Origin: Prevotella sp. MA2016
Lineage (GTDB): Bacteria > Bacteroidota > Bacteroidia > Bacteroidales > Bacteroidaceae
Reading direction: 5' to 3'
NCBI RefSeq assembly: GCF_000619825.1
Contig: NZ_JHUW01000006.1
Span: 186,001-250,000, forward strand
DNA length: 64,000 bases
Below the pieces are notes generated by a model that ran no database searches, was not told the origin of the DNA, and was given only the letters and a program-made list of their open reading frames with translations. This document shows, in pieces, positions 45,571-52,220 of the stretch; position 1 is the stretch's first letter; the number at the start of each line of letters is the position of its first letter. Position numbers and translations under genes: made by a program.

Positions 45571-45615
45571 GTGGACCAGCCTGGGCTTGAACCAGGGACC
45601 TCCAGATTATGAGTC
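45571..45615 (-). repeat. Junction att: second copy of the 45-bp tRNA-derived repeat
   Basis: Identical to 34872-34916. The sequence on its right (from 45616) is not a tRNA 5' half either, so this copy is not the reconstituted chromosomal tRNA. The simplest reading is the junction between element 1 and a second element inserted at the same site, with the intact tRNA further right. Confidence 0.85.
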
Positions 45616-45681
45616 GGTTCTTGACTTATTTCATGAAATTACAAATAATGTTAAAGCGCTGAAAATAAATGCGTTAATCTT

Positions 45682-45712
45682 TTTGCCTGTTTCCAAGAAT
45701 TTCGTAAATTTG
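45682..45712 (+). promoter_or_regulatory. Promoter of the second integrase
   Basis: TTTG (45682-45685), exactly 19 bp, then TAAATTTG (45705-45712): a consensus Bacteroidota promoter 103 bp before the integrase ATG. Confidence 0.75.
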
Positions 45713-45731
45713 CAGCAGTTTTCGGGCGAAA

Positions 45732-45750
45732 AGGTCACCTGAAGGTCACC
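45732..45750. promoter_or_regulatory. Two AGGTCACC repeats at 11-bp spacing, element 2
   Basis: AGGTCACC at 45732 and 45743. Same unit and same 11-bp spacing as the array on the other side of the att site (45382-45421), but in the leader of the second integrase. Confidence 0.65.
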
Positions 45751-45814
45751 CGAATTGACAACCGACTATAGTCTGCGAGCCCGATAAAATAAGGGATTTT
45801 TAAGGTGTAATGGT

Positions 45815-47317
45815 ATGGAATCAGAGAAAAATAAGGCAAAACAAAGCCAAAATTCAGCTTCAAACAGCCCATCTAAGGGTAGCCGAGGCGAGAAATGTTT
45901 GGCGAAATTCACATCCTCGAATGGAAGTGTTTTTGGTTCATTGATCCTTGATATACGCAAGGCTGGCGATTATAGTCAGCCGCTGCCTGTTGCTGTCAGG
46001 ATTGCCTATGAGGGCAAGAAGGCTTTTCTCAGACTTGGCGAGAAATACTCGATGGAAGAGTGGATTCAACTCTGCGAATATGAGAAAACAGGACGAAGAA
46101 TCCAACTGGCAGAACGGAATGAACTGAAAGCGTTGATGGAGAAAATAAAAGACTTGACTAATCAGCTTATCAGCGAAGGTAATTTCTCTATCAAACGGCT
46201 TCAAGACCGCTATCAAGGGAAGAAGGATGACACGACGAGTATTTATCAGATATGGGATGAATACCTTCAGGAGAAAGTGGATAGTGGTAAGGCCGGTACC
46301 GCAAGAGTAGGTAAAGACGTGAGAAACAGGTTCATCAAAGACAATGGTGAGCACGTTGAATTTAGCGACATAGACAGTTCGTTCATACAGAAGTGGACAG
46401 AAACGATGAAGAAAGACGAACTGAGCGTGACCTATATTGGTATCGTGCTGCGCACGTTCCGCACCATCGTCAACATTGCCATCAGCAGGAATCTGATCAA
46501 TGGCAGCACCAAGGATATGTTCAAGGACTCTGGGTATAACAAGAAAACGAGTCGCAAGCATGAATTCCTCGATGTGACTACGATGAGTCAACTCTATGAC
46601 TTCTGGGAGAAAAACGAGGCAAAGGATGAGAACGGCAAAGAACTATATCCTCCAAAGGCGAAACATGCTCTTTTTCGTGACCTTGGTCTTTTCCTCTTTA
46701 TGTACCTCGGAGATGGGCAGAACCTGGCTGATACTTTGCGCCTGGAATATGACGGATGGTACTTTGCCACTCATGGAAAACAGTTACGATTCCTTCGTCA
46801 CAAGACGAGAGAGCGCAATGAGGATGCCAGTGAGGTTATCTTCCCCGTTACGCCTGAAATCAAGAAGATACTCGACAAGTATGCCAACGAACCCAAACAG
46901 GGACAACGTGTATTCCCCATTATGAGCCAAGGCATTACTCCCGATAAAGAGATATGGGTCATCCAGCGTTACAACAAATACATCCGAAAGCACATGGAGA
47001 TTGTTGCCAAACTTCTTGGTCTGGAACAACTGCCTACACCTACATGGGCGCGACACAGCTTTGCCACGAACCTGAATAACTCTGGTCGCGTACCTTATAA
47101 ATATATAAGTGACAGTATGGGACACAGCAGTAGTGGGGACATCACCTCAAACTATATAGGAACATACCCATTGGAGAAGATGCTGGAATACAATGCCTAC
47201 CTTCTCAATGAAAACGGAGGAAAGAGCAGTAGTGCAATGCTATTGGAACAGCTTCAAGGCCTAAGCGAGACAGAGCGGAGAAAGATTTTGGATGCCTTAT
47301 CCAAGTCAATTAAGTGA
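45815..47317 (+). CDS. Tyrosine recombinase (integrase) of element 2
   Basis: 500 aa. A polar N-terminal tail, then an arm-binding/SAM-like region (about 100-215; KAGTARVGKDVRNRFIKDNG), and a catalytic domain with TPTWARHSFATNLNN near residue 410 (HxxR motif) and the Tyr nucleophile in ITSNYIGTYP near 447. At the first Arg position it reads YLGDGQNLADTLRLEY, lacking the classical Arg as the first integrase does. It is only moderately similar to the first integrase, so the two elements are distinct families using the same tRNA. It has its own consensus promoter. Confidence 0.92.
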   Translation: MESEKNKAKQSQNSASNSPSKGSRGEKCLAKFTSSNGSVFGSLILDIRKAGDYSQPLPVAVRIAYEGKKAFLRLGEKYSMEEWIQLCEYEKTGRRIQLAERNELKALMEKIKDLTNQLISEGNFSIKRLQDRYQGKKDDTTSIYQIWDEYLQEKVDSGKAGTARVGKDVRNRFIKDNGEHVEFSDIDSSFIQKWTETMKKDELSVTYIGIVLRTFRTIVNIAISRNLINGSTKDMFKDSGYNKKTSRKHEFLDVTTMSQLYDFWEKNEAKDENGKELYPPKAKHALFRDLGLFLFMYLGDGQNLADTLRLEYDGWYFATHGKQLRFLRHKTRERNEDASEVIFPVTPEIKKILDKYANEPKQGQRVFPIMSQGITPDKEIWVIQRYNKYIRKHMEIVAKLLGLEQLPTPTWARHSFATNLNNSGRVPYKYISDSMGHSSSGDITSNYIGTYPLEKMLEYNAYLLNENGGKSSSAMLLEQLQGLSETERRKILDALSKSIK

Positions 47318-47396
47318 CAAGGCCAATGTAAAAATGTCGGGCTTGTTGACTCATTTTAATAGAAAAGCAGTAATTTTGCAGTAAATTAGTATAGAC

Positions 47397-48542
47397 ATGA
47401 GCAAGTTGATACATATAAACAGTGAGTATGCAGAGTGGGTAAAGTCTCTCAGCCTGCGTTTCCGTCAAAGTCAGGTTAAGGCGGCAGTGAAGGTGAACAG
47501 TGAAATGTTGAAGTTTTACTGGTCATTGGGCAAGGATATAGTGGAGCGTGACATGGAGAACAAATATGGGTCAGGATTCTTCAAGAACCTAAGTCTCGAT
47601 CTGAAGGATGAGTTCCCTGATGTGAAAGGATTCTCGCCTACCAATCTTGGCTATATCAAAAGATTCTATTTGCTGTATTCCAATGCTTTTGACTTTCACC
47701 CCCAACTTGGGGGCAAATTCGCTCAAACGGTTGATTCTGAAAATTACCCCCAAGTTGAGGGTAATTCTAAACATGCTATAGTTCAGAATGTTGAAGATGG
47801 CATCATGGCAAAAGCGTGTCACGATATTTTCTCTACCCCATGGGGGCATCATAAGTTGCTTATAGATAAATTCCTGAAAGCTCCAGAAAAAGCTATATTC
47901 TATGTACATAAGACCGTTGAAAATGGATGGAGCCGTGCCGTTCTTGACAATGTCATCGATACAATGCTGTATGAACGTGAAGGAAAAGCTGTTACCAATT
48001 TTCAGTCGGCACTGCCTGCCCCATTAAGTGACCTTGCTCAAGAACTCACACGTGACCCGTATTTATTCGATTATACTCAGCTTCGTGGGAAATACGATGA
48101 GACAGAGTTGAAAGATGCGTTGATGACCAATGTACAAAAGCTATTGCTCGAATTGGGAAACGGCTTTGCCTTTATGGGAAGAGAATATCGAATGGTTGTG
48201 GGTGGCGAAGAGTTCTTCTGCGATATGCTGTTTTATAACACTCATATCCATAGTTACGTCATTGCGGAGATCAAGACCCAAAAATTTGAACCATCTTTCC
48301 TCGGACAACTTAGTGGATATGTTTCCTTTGCTAACCACATTCTAAAACGCGAAGGCGACAATGATACCATTGGGTTGCTTATTTGCAAGAGTAAGAATGA
48401 AGTGATGGCACGTTATGCCCTTGAAGGTTATAACCAGCCTTTGGGTATATCAGAATATGAACTGTCTAAGGTATTCCCAGAGAATTTCAAGAGTTCTCTC
48501 CCCTCTATCGAGGATATTGAAAACGAATTGAAAGAGAAGTAG
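47397..48542 (+). CDS. DUF1016 / YhcG-family PD-(D/E)xK nuclease
   Basis: 381 aa. The N-terminal DUF1016 helical domain has VKVNSEMLKFYWSLGKDIVERD near residue 32 and GFSPTNLGYIKRFYLLY near 80. The C-terminal nuclease fold has EEFFCDMLFYNTHIHSYVIAEIKTQKFEP near 275, which supplies the D-x(n)-E-x-K catalytic residues. Members are frequent cargo beside restriction or mobile genes and are thought to cut DNA. The segment between the domains (about 100-125) is coded by near-palindromic repeats (see finding). Host-defence or inter-element competition is plausible; no methylase or specificity partner is adjacent. Confidence 0.9.
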   Translation: MSKLIHINSEYAEWVKSLSLRFRQSQVKAAVKVNSEMLKFYWSLGKDIVERDMENKYGSGFFKNLSLDLKDEFPDVKGFSPTNLGYIKRFYLLYSNAFDFHPQLGGKFAQTVDSENYPQVEGNSKHAIVQNVEDGIMAKACHDIFSTPWGHHKLLIDKFLKAPEKAIFYVHKTVENGWSRAVLDNVIDTMLYEREGKAVTNFQSALPAPLSDLAQELTRDPYLFDYTQLRGKYDETELKDALMTNVQKLLLELGNGFAFMGREYRMVVGGEEFFCDMLFYNTHIHSYVIAEIKTQKFEPSFLGQLSGYVSFANHILKREGDNDTIGLLICKSKNEVMARYALEGYNQPLGISEYELSKVFPENFKSSLPSIEDIENELKEK

Positions 48543-48544
48543 TT

Positions 48545-48718
48545 ATGATGGGTTTTATAGAGGTAAAAGTGGGCGCCCGTAATCATAGCAAGGAAGGACG
48601 CCAGTTTACAGTACGTATAAGCCGTCCACTTACTGCCTCGGAAGCAGGGAGTAACACAGATTTGGCAGTAAGTAATAGCGAAAAGGCAGTAAGTAAGCAG
48701 GGGTATGTAACCATTTAA
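48545..48718 (+). CDS. 57-aa hypothetical protein
   Basis: Starts 2 bp after the nuclease stop (MMGFIEVKVGARNHSKEGRQ) and ends SKQGYVTI. The middle contains a SEAGSNTDLAVSNSEKAVS stretch made from GGCAGTAAGTAA-like repeats, so it may vary in length between strains. Coupling with the upstream gene suggests it is translated. Function unknown. Confidence 0.45.
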   Translation: MMGFIEVKVGARNHSKEGRQFTVRISRPLTASEAGSNTDLAVSNSEKAVSKQGYVTI

Positions 48719-48738
48719 CAGAAGAGGATGTAAGTGAT

Positions 48739-49626
48739 ATGGAAGCATATGATTTTCTCCATGAGTGGGTGAAACCTATTGTCAAGGGCGACTATAAGGA
48801 TTTCAGCTCAATGAAAGTAGAGGGTTATTCTCTCTTTGTCTCTGAGTATAAGAAGCCGCATGTACAAGCTATGGTCAGGGCAGATATACTGGAACTACTG
48901 CAAAACGCAGAGCTCAAATTCAGGGAGGTGACAAAAAATGAAGCCAATCTGTACAAGTCCCAAATAAGCCGTTGGTATGTCAATGGCTTTACTAGCATGT
49001 ACAATGGCTGTCGAAGGAATGACTTGAAACACCCTCTTGAACACCACGATTACTTGATCCTAGCAAGTAAGTTTAAGCCAGTAGAGGACTTGAATAGTGG
49101 TATTTGGAACAAGGACAAATTCCGTAAATACACTATAAGCCTCGGTCGGTATGAGGGAATTCTGTTCTATATTGCTGAAAGAGAAACAACCCTTTCTACG
49201 AAAGACAGCCCGAAAGACAAGGCTAAGGCTCCAATAGACGTTGAGAACAATACTCCAGAAGAAAAAGCAGCTCCAAATCCAGCACCAAAAATTGATTTCT
49301 CGACAATGCCCAGCTATCAATCGATAAGGGATGATGGCCCAGATTTACAGTGTTTATATAGTTTCCTTCGAGAAAGCAAAGTCGTTACCAATGCCGATGA
49401 GAATCTATTTATCCAATATGTCACTCACGCATATTTCTCTCCTCTTTATCTAAACGGTAAGAAAGTTAATATCCGATATACCATTGCTCAACTAAAAGCT
49501 TATTATGATGAGGGATGGCTAAAAGCAGTCTGTGAGAACATCAATGTTACAGAGAAATATATAACACAACGACCACCAAGTGATAATTTCAGGAAAGCAT
49601 TCCCGTCCCTAACCTTCAAAAAGTAA
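48739..49626 (+). CDS. Hypothetical 295-aa element protein
   Basis: Not recognised. Two folded-looking parts (about 1-150 and 195-295) are joined by a low-complexity Pro/Ala/Lys/Glu linker (DVENNTPEEKAAPNPAPKID). No signal peptide. The C-terminal part is helical with FIQYVTHAYFSPLYLNGKKVNIRYTIAQLKAYY. It lies between the nuclease and the excisionase-like gene and ends at a perfect terminator, so the integrase-side block closes here. Confidence 0.6.
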   Translation: MEAYDFLHEWVKPIVKGDYKDFSSMKVEGYSLFVSEYKKPHVQAMVRADILELLQNAELKFREVTKNEANLYKSQISRWYVNGFTSMYNGCRRNDLKHPLEHHDYLILASKFKPVEDLNSGIWNKDKFRKYTISLGRYEGILFYIAERETTLSTKDSPKDKAKAPIDVENNTPEEKAAPNPAPKIDFSTMPSYQSIRDDGPDLQCLYSFLRESKVVTNADENLFIQYVTHAYFSPLYLNGKKVNIRYTIAQLKAYYDEGWLKAVCENINVTEKYITQRPPSDNFRKAFPSLTFKK

Positions 49627-49652
49627 AAATCCACACTCCACACCACACTTTT

Positions 49653-49681
49653 TCCACACCTCAAAAGGGTGTGGATTTTTT
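49653..49681 (+). terminator. Terminator after the 295-aa gene
   Basis: TCCACACC (49653-49660) and GGTGTGGA (49668-49675), 7-nt loop, then T6. A near copy of the left arm (CCACACTCCACACC) lies just upstream. Confidence 0.85.
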
Positions 49682-49805
49682 GTATTATATTGATATTCAG
49701 TCCGTTTACACAAATATCCAAATCCACATACTCCTTCGTTTCAATATCAAAAAAAACACCGAAATTTGCAAAAAATTTCAAGAAATAAATAAAAATATTA
49801 GGATT

Positions 49806-50108
49806 ATGGAGAACATCGTTGTACTTAATGAACAGCAGTTCGAAGACATCATCTATCGGACTGTCAGCCGGTGCCTCGCAGAGAAGAACATCGGCAACTT
49901 TGAGGATAGCCCTGTTGAAGAGGGCTACTATGATCGCAGCGAAGTCTGCGGTGAGTTACACATCTCTTATCCAACTCTATGGCGAATAGAGAAGTCTGGG
50001 CTTCTTCGCAGCCAAAAGGTTGGACGTAAGAATCTCTACTCTAAGCAGGAGGTCAATGACCTGATAAAGTCTGGTAAGCTGGCAGAATATAAACCGAGTA
50101 AGAAATGA
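49806..50108 (+). CDS. Helix-turn-helix excisionase-like protein
   Basis: 100 aa from the ATG at 49806; a longer frame from 49671 would translate the AT-rich leader. After a helical N-terminus (LNEQQFEDIIYRTVSRCLAEK) comes a MerR/Xis-type winged HTH: YYDRSEVCGELHISYPTLWRIEKSGLLRSQKVGRKNLYSKQEVNDLI. This is the normal form of Bacteroidota element excisionases and regulators. It overlaps the next gene by 4 bp, so the two are translationally coupled. Confidence 0.82.
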   Translation: MENIVVLNEQQFEDIIYRTVSRCLAEKNIGNFEDSPVEEGYYDRSEVCGELHISYPTLWRIEKSGLLRSQKVGRKNLYSKQEVNDLIKSGKLAEYKPSKK

Positions 50109-50788
50109 CATATATAGGTTATCTAAATCGGTTTTGGAGTGTTCACGAGGAATACATGTTCTCCTCAACAGCAATAGCACTCTATGCTTACCTCCTCAAC
50201 GAGTGTAACAGGCGGAATTGGAAGATGCCGTTCCCTTGTTCTACGGTTGTAATCTGCGACAAGTTGCATGTGTGCAAAACGGCATTGACTACAGCCAGGA
50301 AGCAGTTAGCTGATGTTGGTCTCATCAAGTTCACTGATGGTCGCTCACGCCATATGCCGCCCCAATATACCCTTTTGGAATGGACGGATAACTTGACGGT
50401 AAAGCGGACGGATGGCCAGACGCTATATAATACTAAAGATAAAGACGTCATACAAACCGAGAGAGAGAAGGTCGTCCCGACGGTTGCTGATGTCGAGTCT
50501 TATATGGCTACATGCGTGATACCCGAAGGATACGAATTGAAGATAGGACTCCCTCAGCGTTTCCTTGACTATTATGAATCCAAGAATTGGATGGTAGGTA
50601 ATAGTCCTATGACTGATTGGCAGGCTACAGCTCGTAAATGGACACAAGATACTCAGAATTTAATTAAGAAGGACAATGGAACAGATAAACGTAACAAGGA
50701 ATGTGGACGCACTGATAACCGGGCCGAAGCAAGAAACTTCGTCGAAGAGCTCGAACAGCGTACCCTTAGCTCTGCTAACGGCGAATGA
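50105..50788 (+). CDS. Winged-helix replication-initiation-like protein
   Basis: 227 aa. The N-terminal 90 residues look like a replication-protein or phage-type winged helix (TAIALYAYLLNECNRRNWKMPFPCSTVVICDKLHVCKTALTTARKQLADVGLI). The middle (PQRFLDYYESKNWMVGNSPMTDWQATARKWTQD) resembles the DNA-binding helical part of DnaD-like/primosomal proteins. The tail is Lys/Arg/Glu-rich. It overlaps the next gene by 113 bp in another frame, which is unusually long. A role in element replication after excision is likely but inferred. Confidence 0.7.
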   Translation: MTYIGYLNRFWSVHEEYMFSSTAIALYAYLLNECNRRNWKMPFPCSTVVICDKLHVCKTALTTARKQLADVGLIKFTDGRSRHMPPQYTLLEWTDNLTVKRTDGQTLYNTKDKDVIQTEREKVVPTVADVESYMATCVIPEGYELKIGLPQRFLDYYESKNWMVGNSPMTDWQATARKWTQDTQNLIKKDNGTDKRNKECGRTDNRAEARNFVEELEQRTLSSANGE

Positions 50789-51404
50789 GCAGTTGTTCTT
50801 GCAGAGGTTTCCGAGTCTGGATAAGGTCTATAAGGCCTTCGGTCCAGATTCTTGGAGATATGCACTGGAGCATGTTGATAAGGCTGTGAATACTGCCGTT
50901 CCAACATTAAACCGTCTTAATCTGATCTATAATACCAAGGATGCAGATATGGCTCTTTTCTTGAAGCATTTCTTGGGATATTACTTGATGGTGGAAAGGA
51001 GTGGCAAAGAACTCGGGAAGGATGTCTGTACGAATGTTGCTGCAATATTCCTCGGTCGCAATGGTGCTGAATGTACGCCTGTCAAACTGCTCTGTTACTT
51101 CGCAAACTATCCTGAATTCAAGGACACGTTCCGAGAGTTCGATCCAGAGGACATCATCATACAGTACAGCAAGAAGTTCAAAGAATGGTGGGGAAGTCAA
51201 GTGGCTAAGTATGGCTACACCATGCAGAAACCTCAGACTGATGACAAACAGCCCTGCGGTCTTGATGCTCTCAAACTAACTGTTCGAGGATGGATAGAGA
51301 AAGGTGAAGATCCACGACAGAATAATCTCTATAAGTTATCTCATGGCGTTACCGATGAGATGATTGCTGAGGTAGAGAAAGAAATTGTATTGGGTGTGTT
51401 CTGA
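50676..51404 (+). CDS. Hypothetical 242-aa protein overlapping the previous gene
   Basis: Unrecognised helical protein (LLTANEQLFLQRFPSLDKVYKAFG near residue 35; MALFLKHFLGYYLMVERSGKELGKDVCTNVAAIFLGRNG). It begins inside the preceding gene, 113 bp before that gene's stop. The first 30 residues are polar, so a later start is possible, but no Met occurs before the conserved-looking part. It is probably a partner of the winged-helix protein in replication or copy control. Confidence 0.6.
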   Translation: MEQINVTRNVDALITGPKQETSSKSSNSVPLALLTANEQLFLQRFPSLDKVYKAFGPDSWRYALEHVDKAVNTAVPTLNRLNLIYNTKDADMALFLKHFLGYYLMVERSGKELGKDVCTNVAAIFLGRNGAECTPVKLLCYFANYPEFKDTFREFDPEDIIIQYSKKFKEWWGSQVAKYGYTMQKPQTDDKQPCGLDALKLTVRGWIEKGEDPRQNNLYKLSHGVTDEMIAEVEKEIVLGVF

Positions 51405-51467
51405 CAACGAGAAGATGAAATATAATGTGTGATGAAAAATATGTGTAACCCTTAATTTATTAAAGTT

Positions 51468-52055
51468 ATGAAGACAACTGAACGTATTCCGTTTTTATCG
51501 AACGTGCTCATTGTGGCATGTTCACGAATGAACAACAGTGAAGTAGGTAAGTTGGTAAAGGCTGTCGTAGCATACGCTACCGATGGCACACGCCCAGCGA
51601 TGGATGACCTCCGTCTGGAGACATACTTCGATTTGATTGCTCAGGATCTTGATTCCCTGCGAATGGCAGCTGAGGTGAAGAGCCGTAAGTGCAGCGAGAG
51701 TGCAAAGTGCAGGACAGCCAAGTCAACCGCTCGGCCTGCCAATGTCTCAAAGAAGACAATCGACGACCCATCTCCTTCATCAGCGAACGAAAGGAAGGAC
51801 AGGAGTGATAGCGATTTCAACGCCAATGACCCCACCTCGTCTTTTGAACGCCTGAAGCAAGTTTATGCCAAGACGGGTAACAACGAGGCGCAGGCATTCG
51901 ATTCTTGGAAGCAATTGACGGCAGACGAACGAACTGCTGCATTCGCTCATGCACAGCGATTGCAAGGTGACCTCGCATCTCGCTCTTACCTGTTCATCTA
52001 TCTGCGCGACAAGGAATGGAACAAGACGGGCGTGCCGCAGGGTGGACTACAATAA
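51468..52055 (+). CDS. DUF6291-like protein
   Basis: 195 aa. The N-terminal 65 residues (IPFLSNVLIVACSRMNNSEVGKLVKAVVAYATDGTRP) match the pattern of small mobile-element proteins in which a helical pair is followed by Y..DG.; I associate it with DUF6291. A polar linker rich in Ser, Lys and Asp follows, then a helical C-terminus (FERLKQVYAKTGNNEAQAFDSWKQLTADERTAAF). No signal peptide. It lies between the replication-like genes and the relaxase. Confidence 0.55.
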   Translation: MKTTERIPFLSNVLIVACSRMNNSEVGKLVKAVVAYATDGTRPAMDDLRLETYFDLIAQDLDSLRMAAEVKSRKCSESAKCRTAKSTARPANVSKKTIDDPSPSSANERKDRSDSDFNANDPTSSFERLKQVYAKTGNNEAQAFDSWKQLTADERTAAFAHAQRLQGDLASRSYLFIYLRDKEWNKTGVPQGGLQ

Positions 52056-52139
52056 TAGTCCACAACATATTAGGGGTAATAATGACAATTCTGCCATTTT
52101 ACCCCAATATGCCAAAGGCTGTCTGCCCTTGGAACCCGA

Positions 52140-52160
52140 CCAGGAGTGACCCTCTCCTGG
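52140..52160 (+). promoter_or_regulatory. Inverted repeat upstream of the relaxase: candidate oriT
   Basis: CCAGGAG-TGACCCT-CTCCTGG is a perfect 7-bp inverted repeat with a 7-nt loop, 60 bp before the relaxase ATG, in a GC-rich non-coding island (52100-52190) within AT-richer DNA. MobV relaxases commonly nick near an inverted repeat just upstream of their gene. The nick site is not identified. Confidence 0.5.
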
Positions 52161-52220
52161 ACCACCGCTCAGGGACTGCGCCCCCAAGACCCCCATATAA
52201 TTAACGAAAAGAATAAGGCA

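Larger units (their letters stand above)
34872..45615. mobile_element. 10.7-kb integrated element at a tRNA gene
   Basis: Bounded by the 45-bp direct repeat. Genes run on the - strand: integrase next to the right repeat, an unknown, another unknown, an SF2 helicase-like protein, DUF3871, an unknown, a serine recombinase, two lipoproteins and a 42-aa protein next to the left repeat. Composition is AT-richer than the PUL. There is no relaxase, capsid or type IV secretion gene, so it is a small integrative or phage-satellite-like element that would need help to move. A second integrase starts 200 bp beyond the right repeat, so elements appear to be stacked in tandem at this site. Confidence 0.85.

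Noticed and set aside
45938..46591. 217-aa open frame on the - strand
   Set aside because: Antisense to the second integrase, which has catalytic motifs and a consensus promoter.
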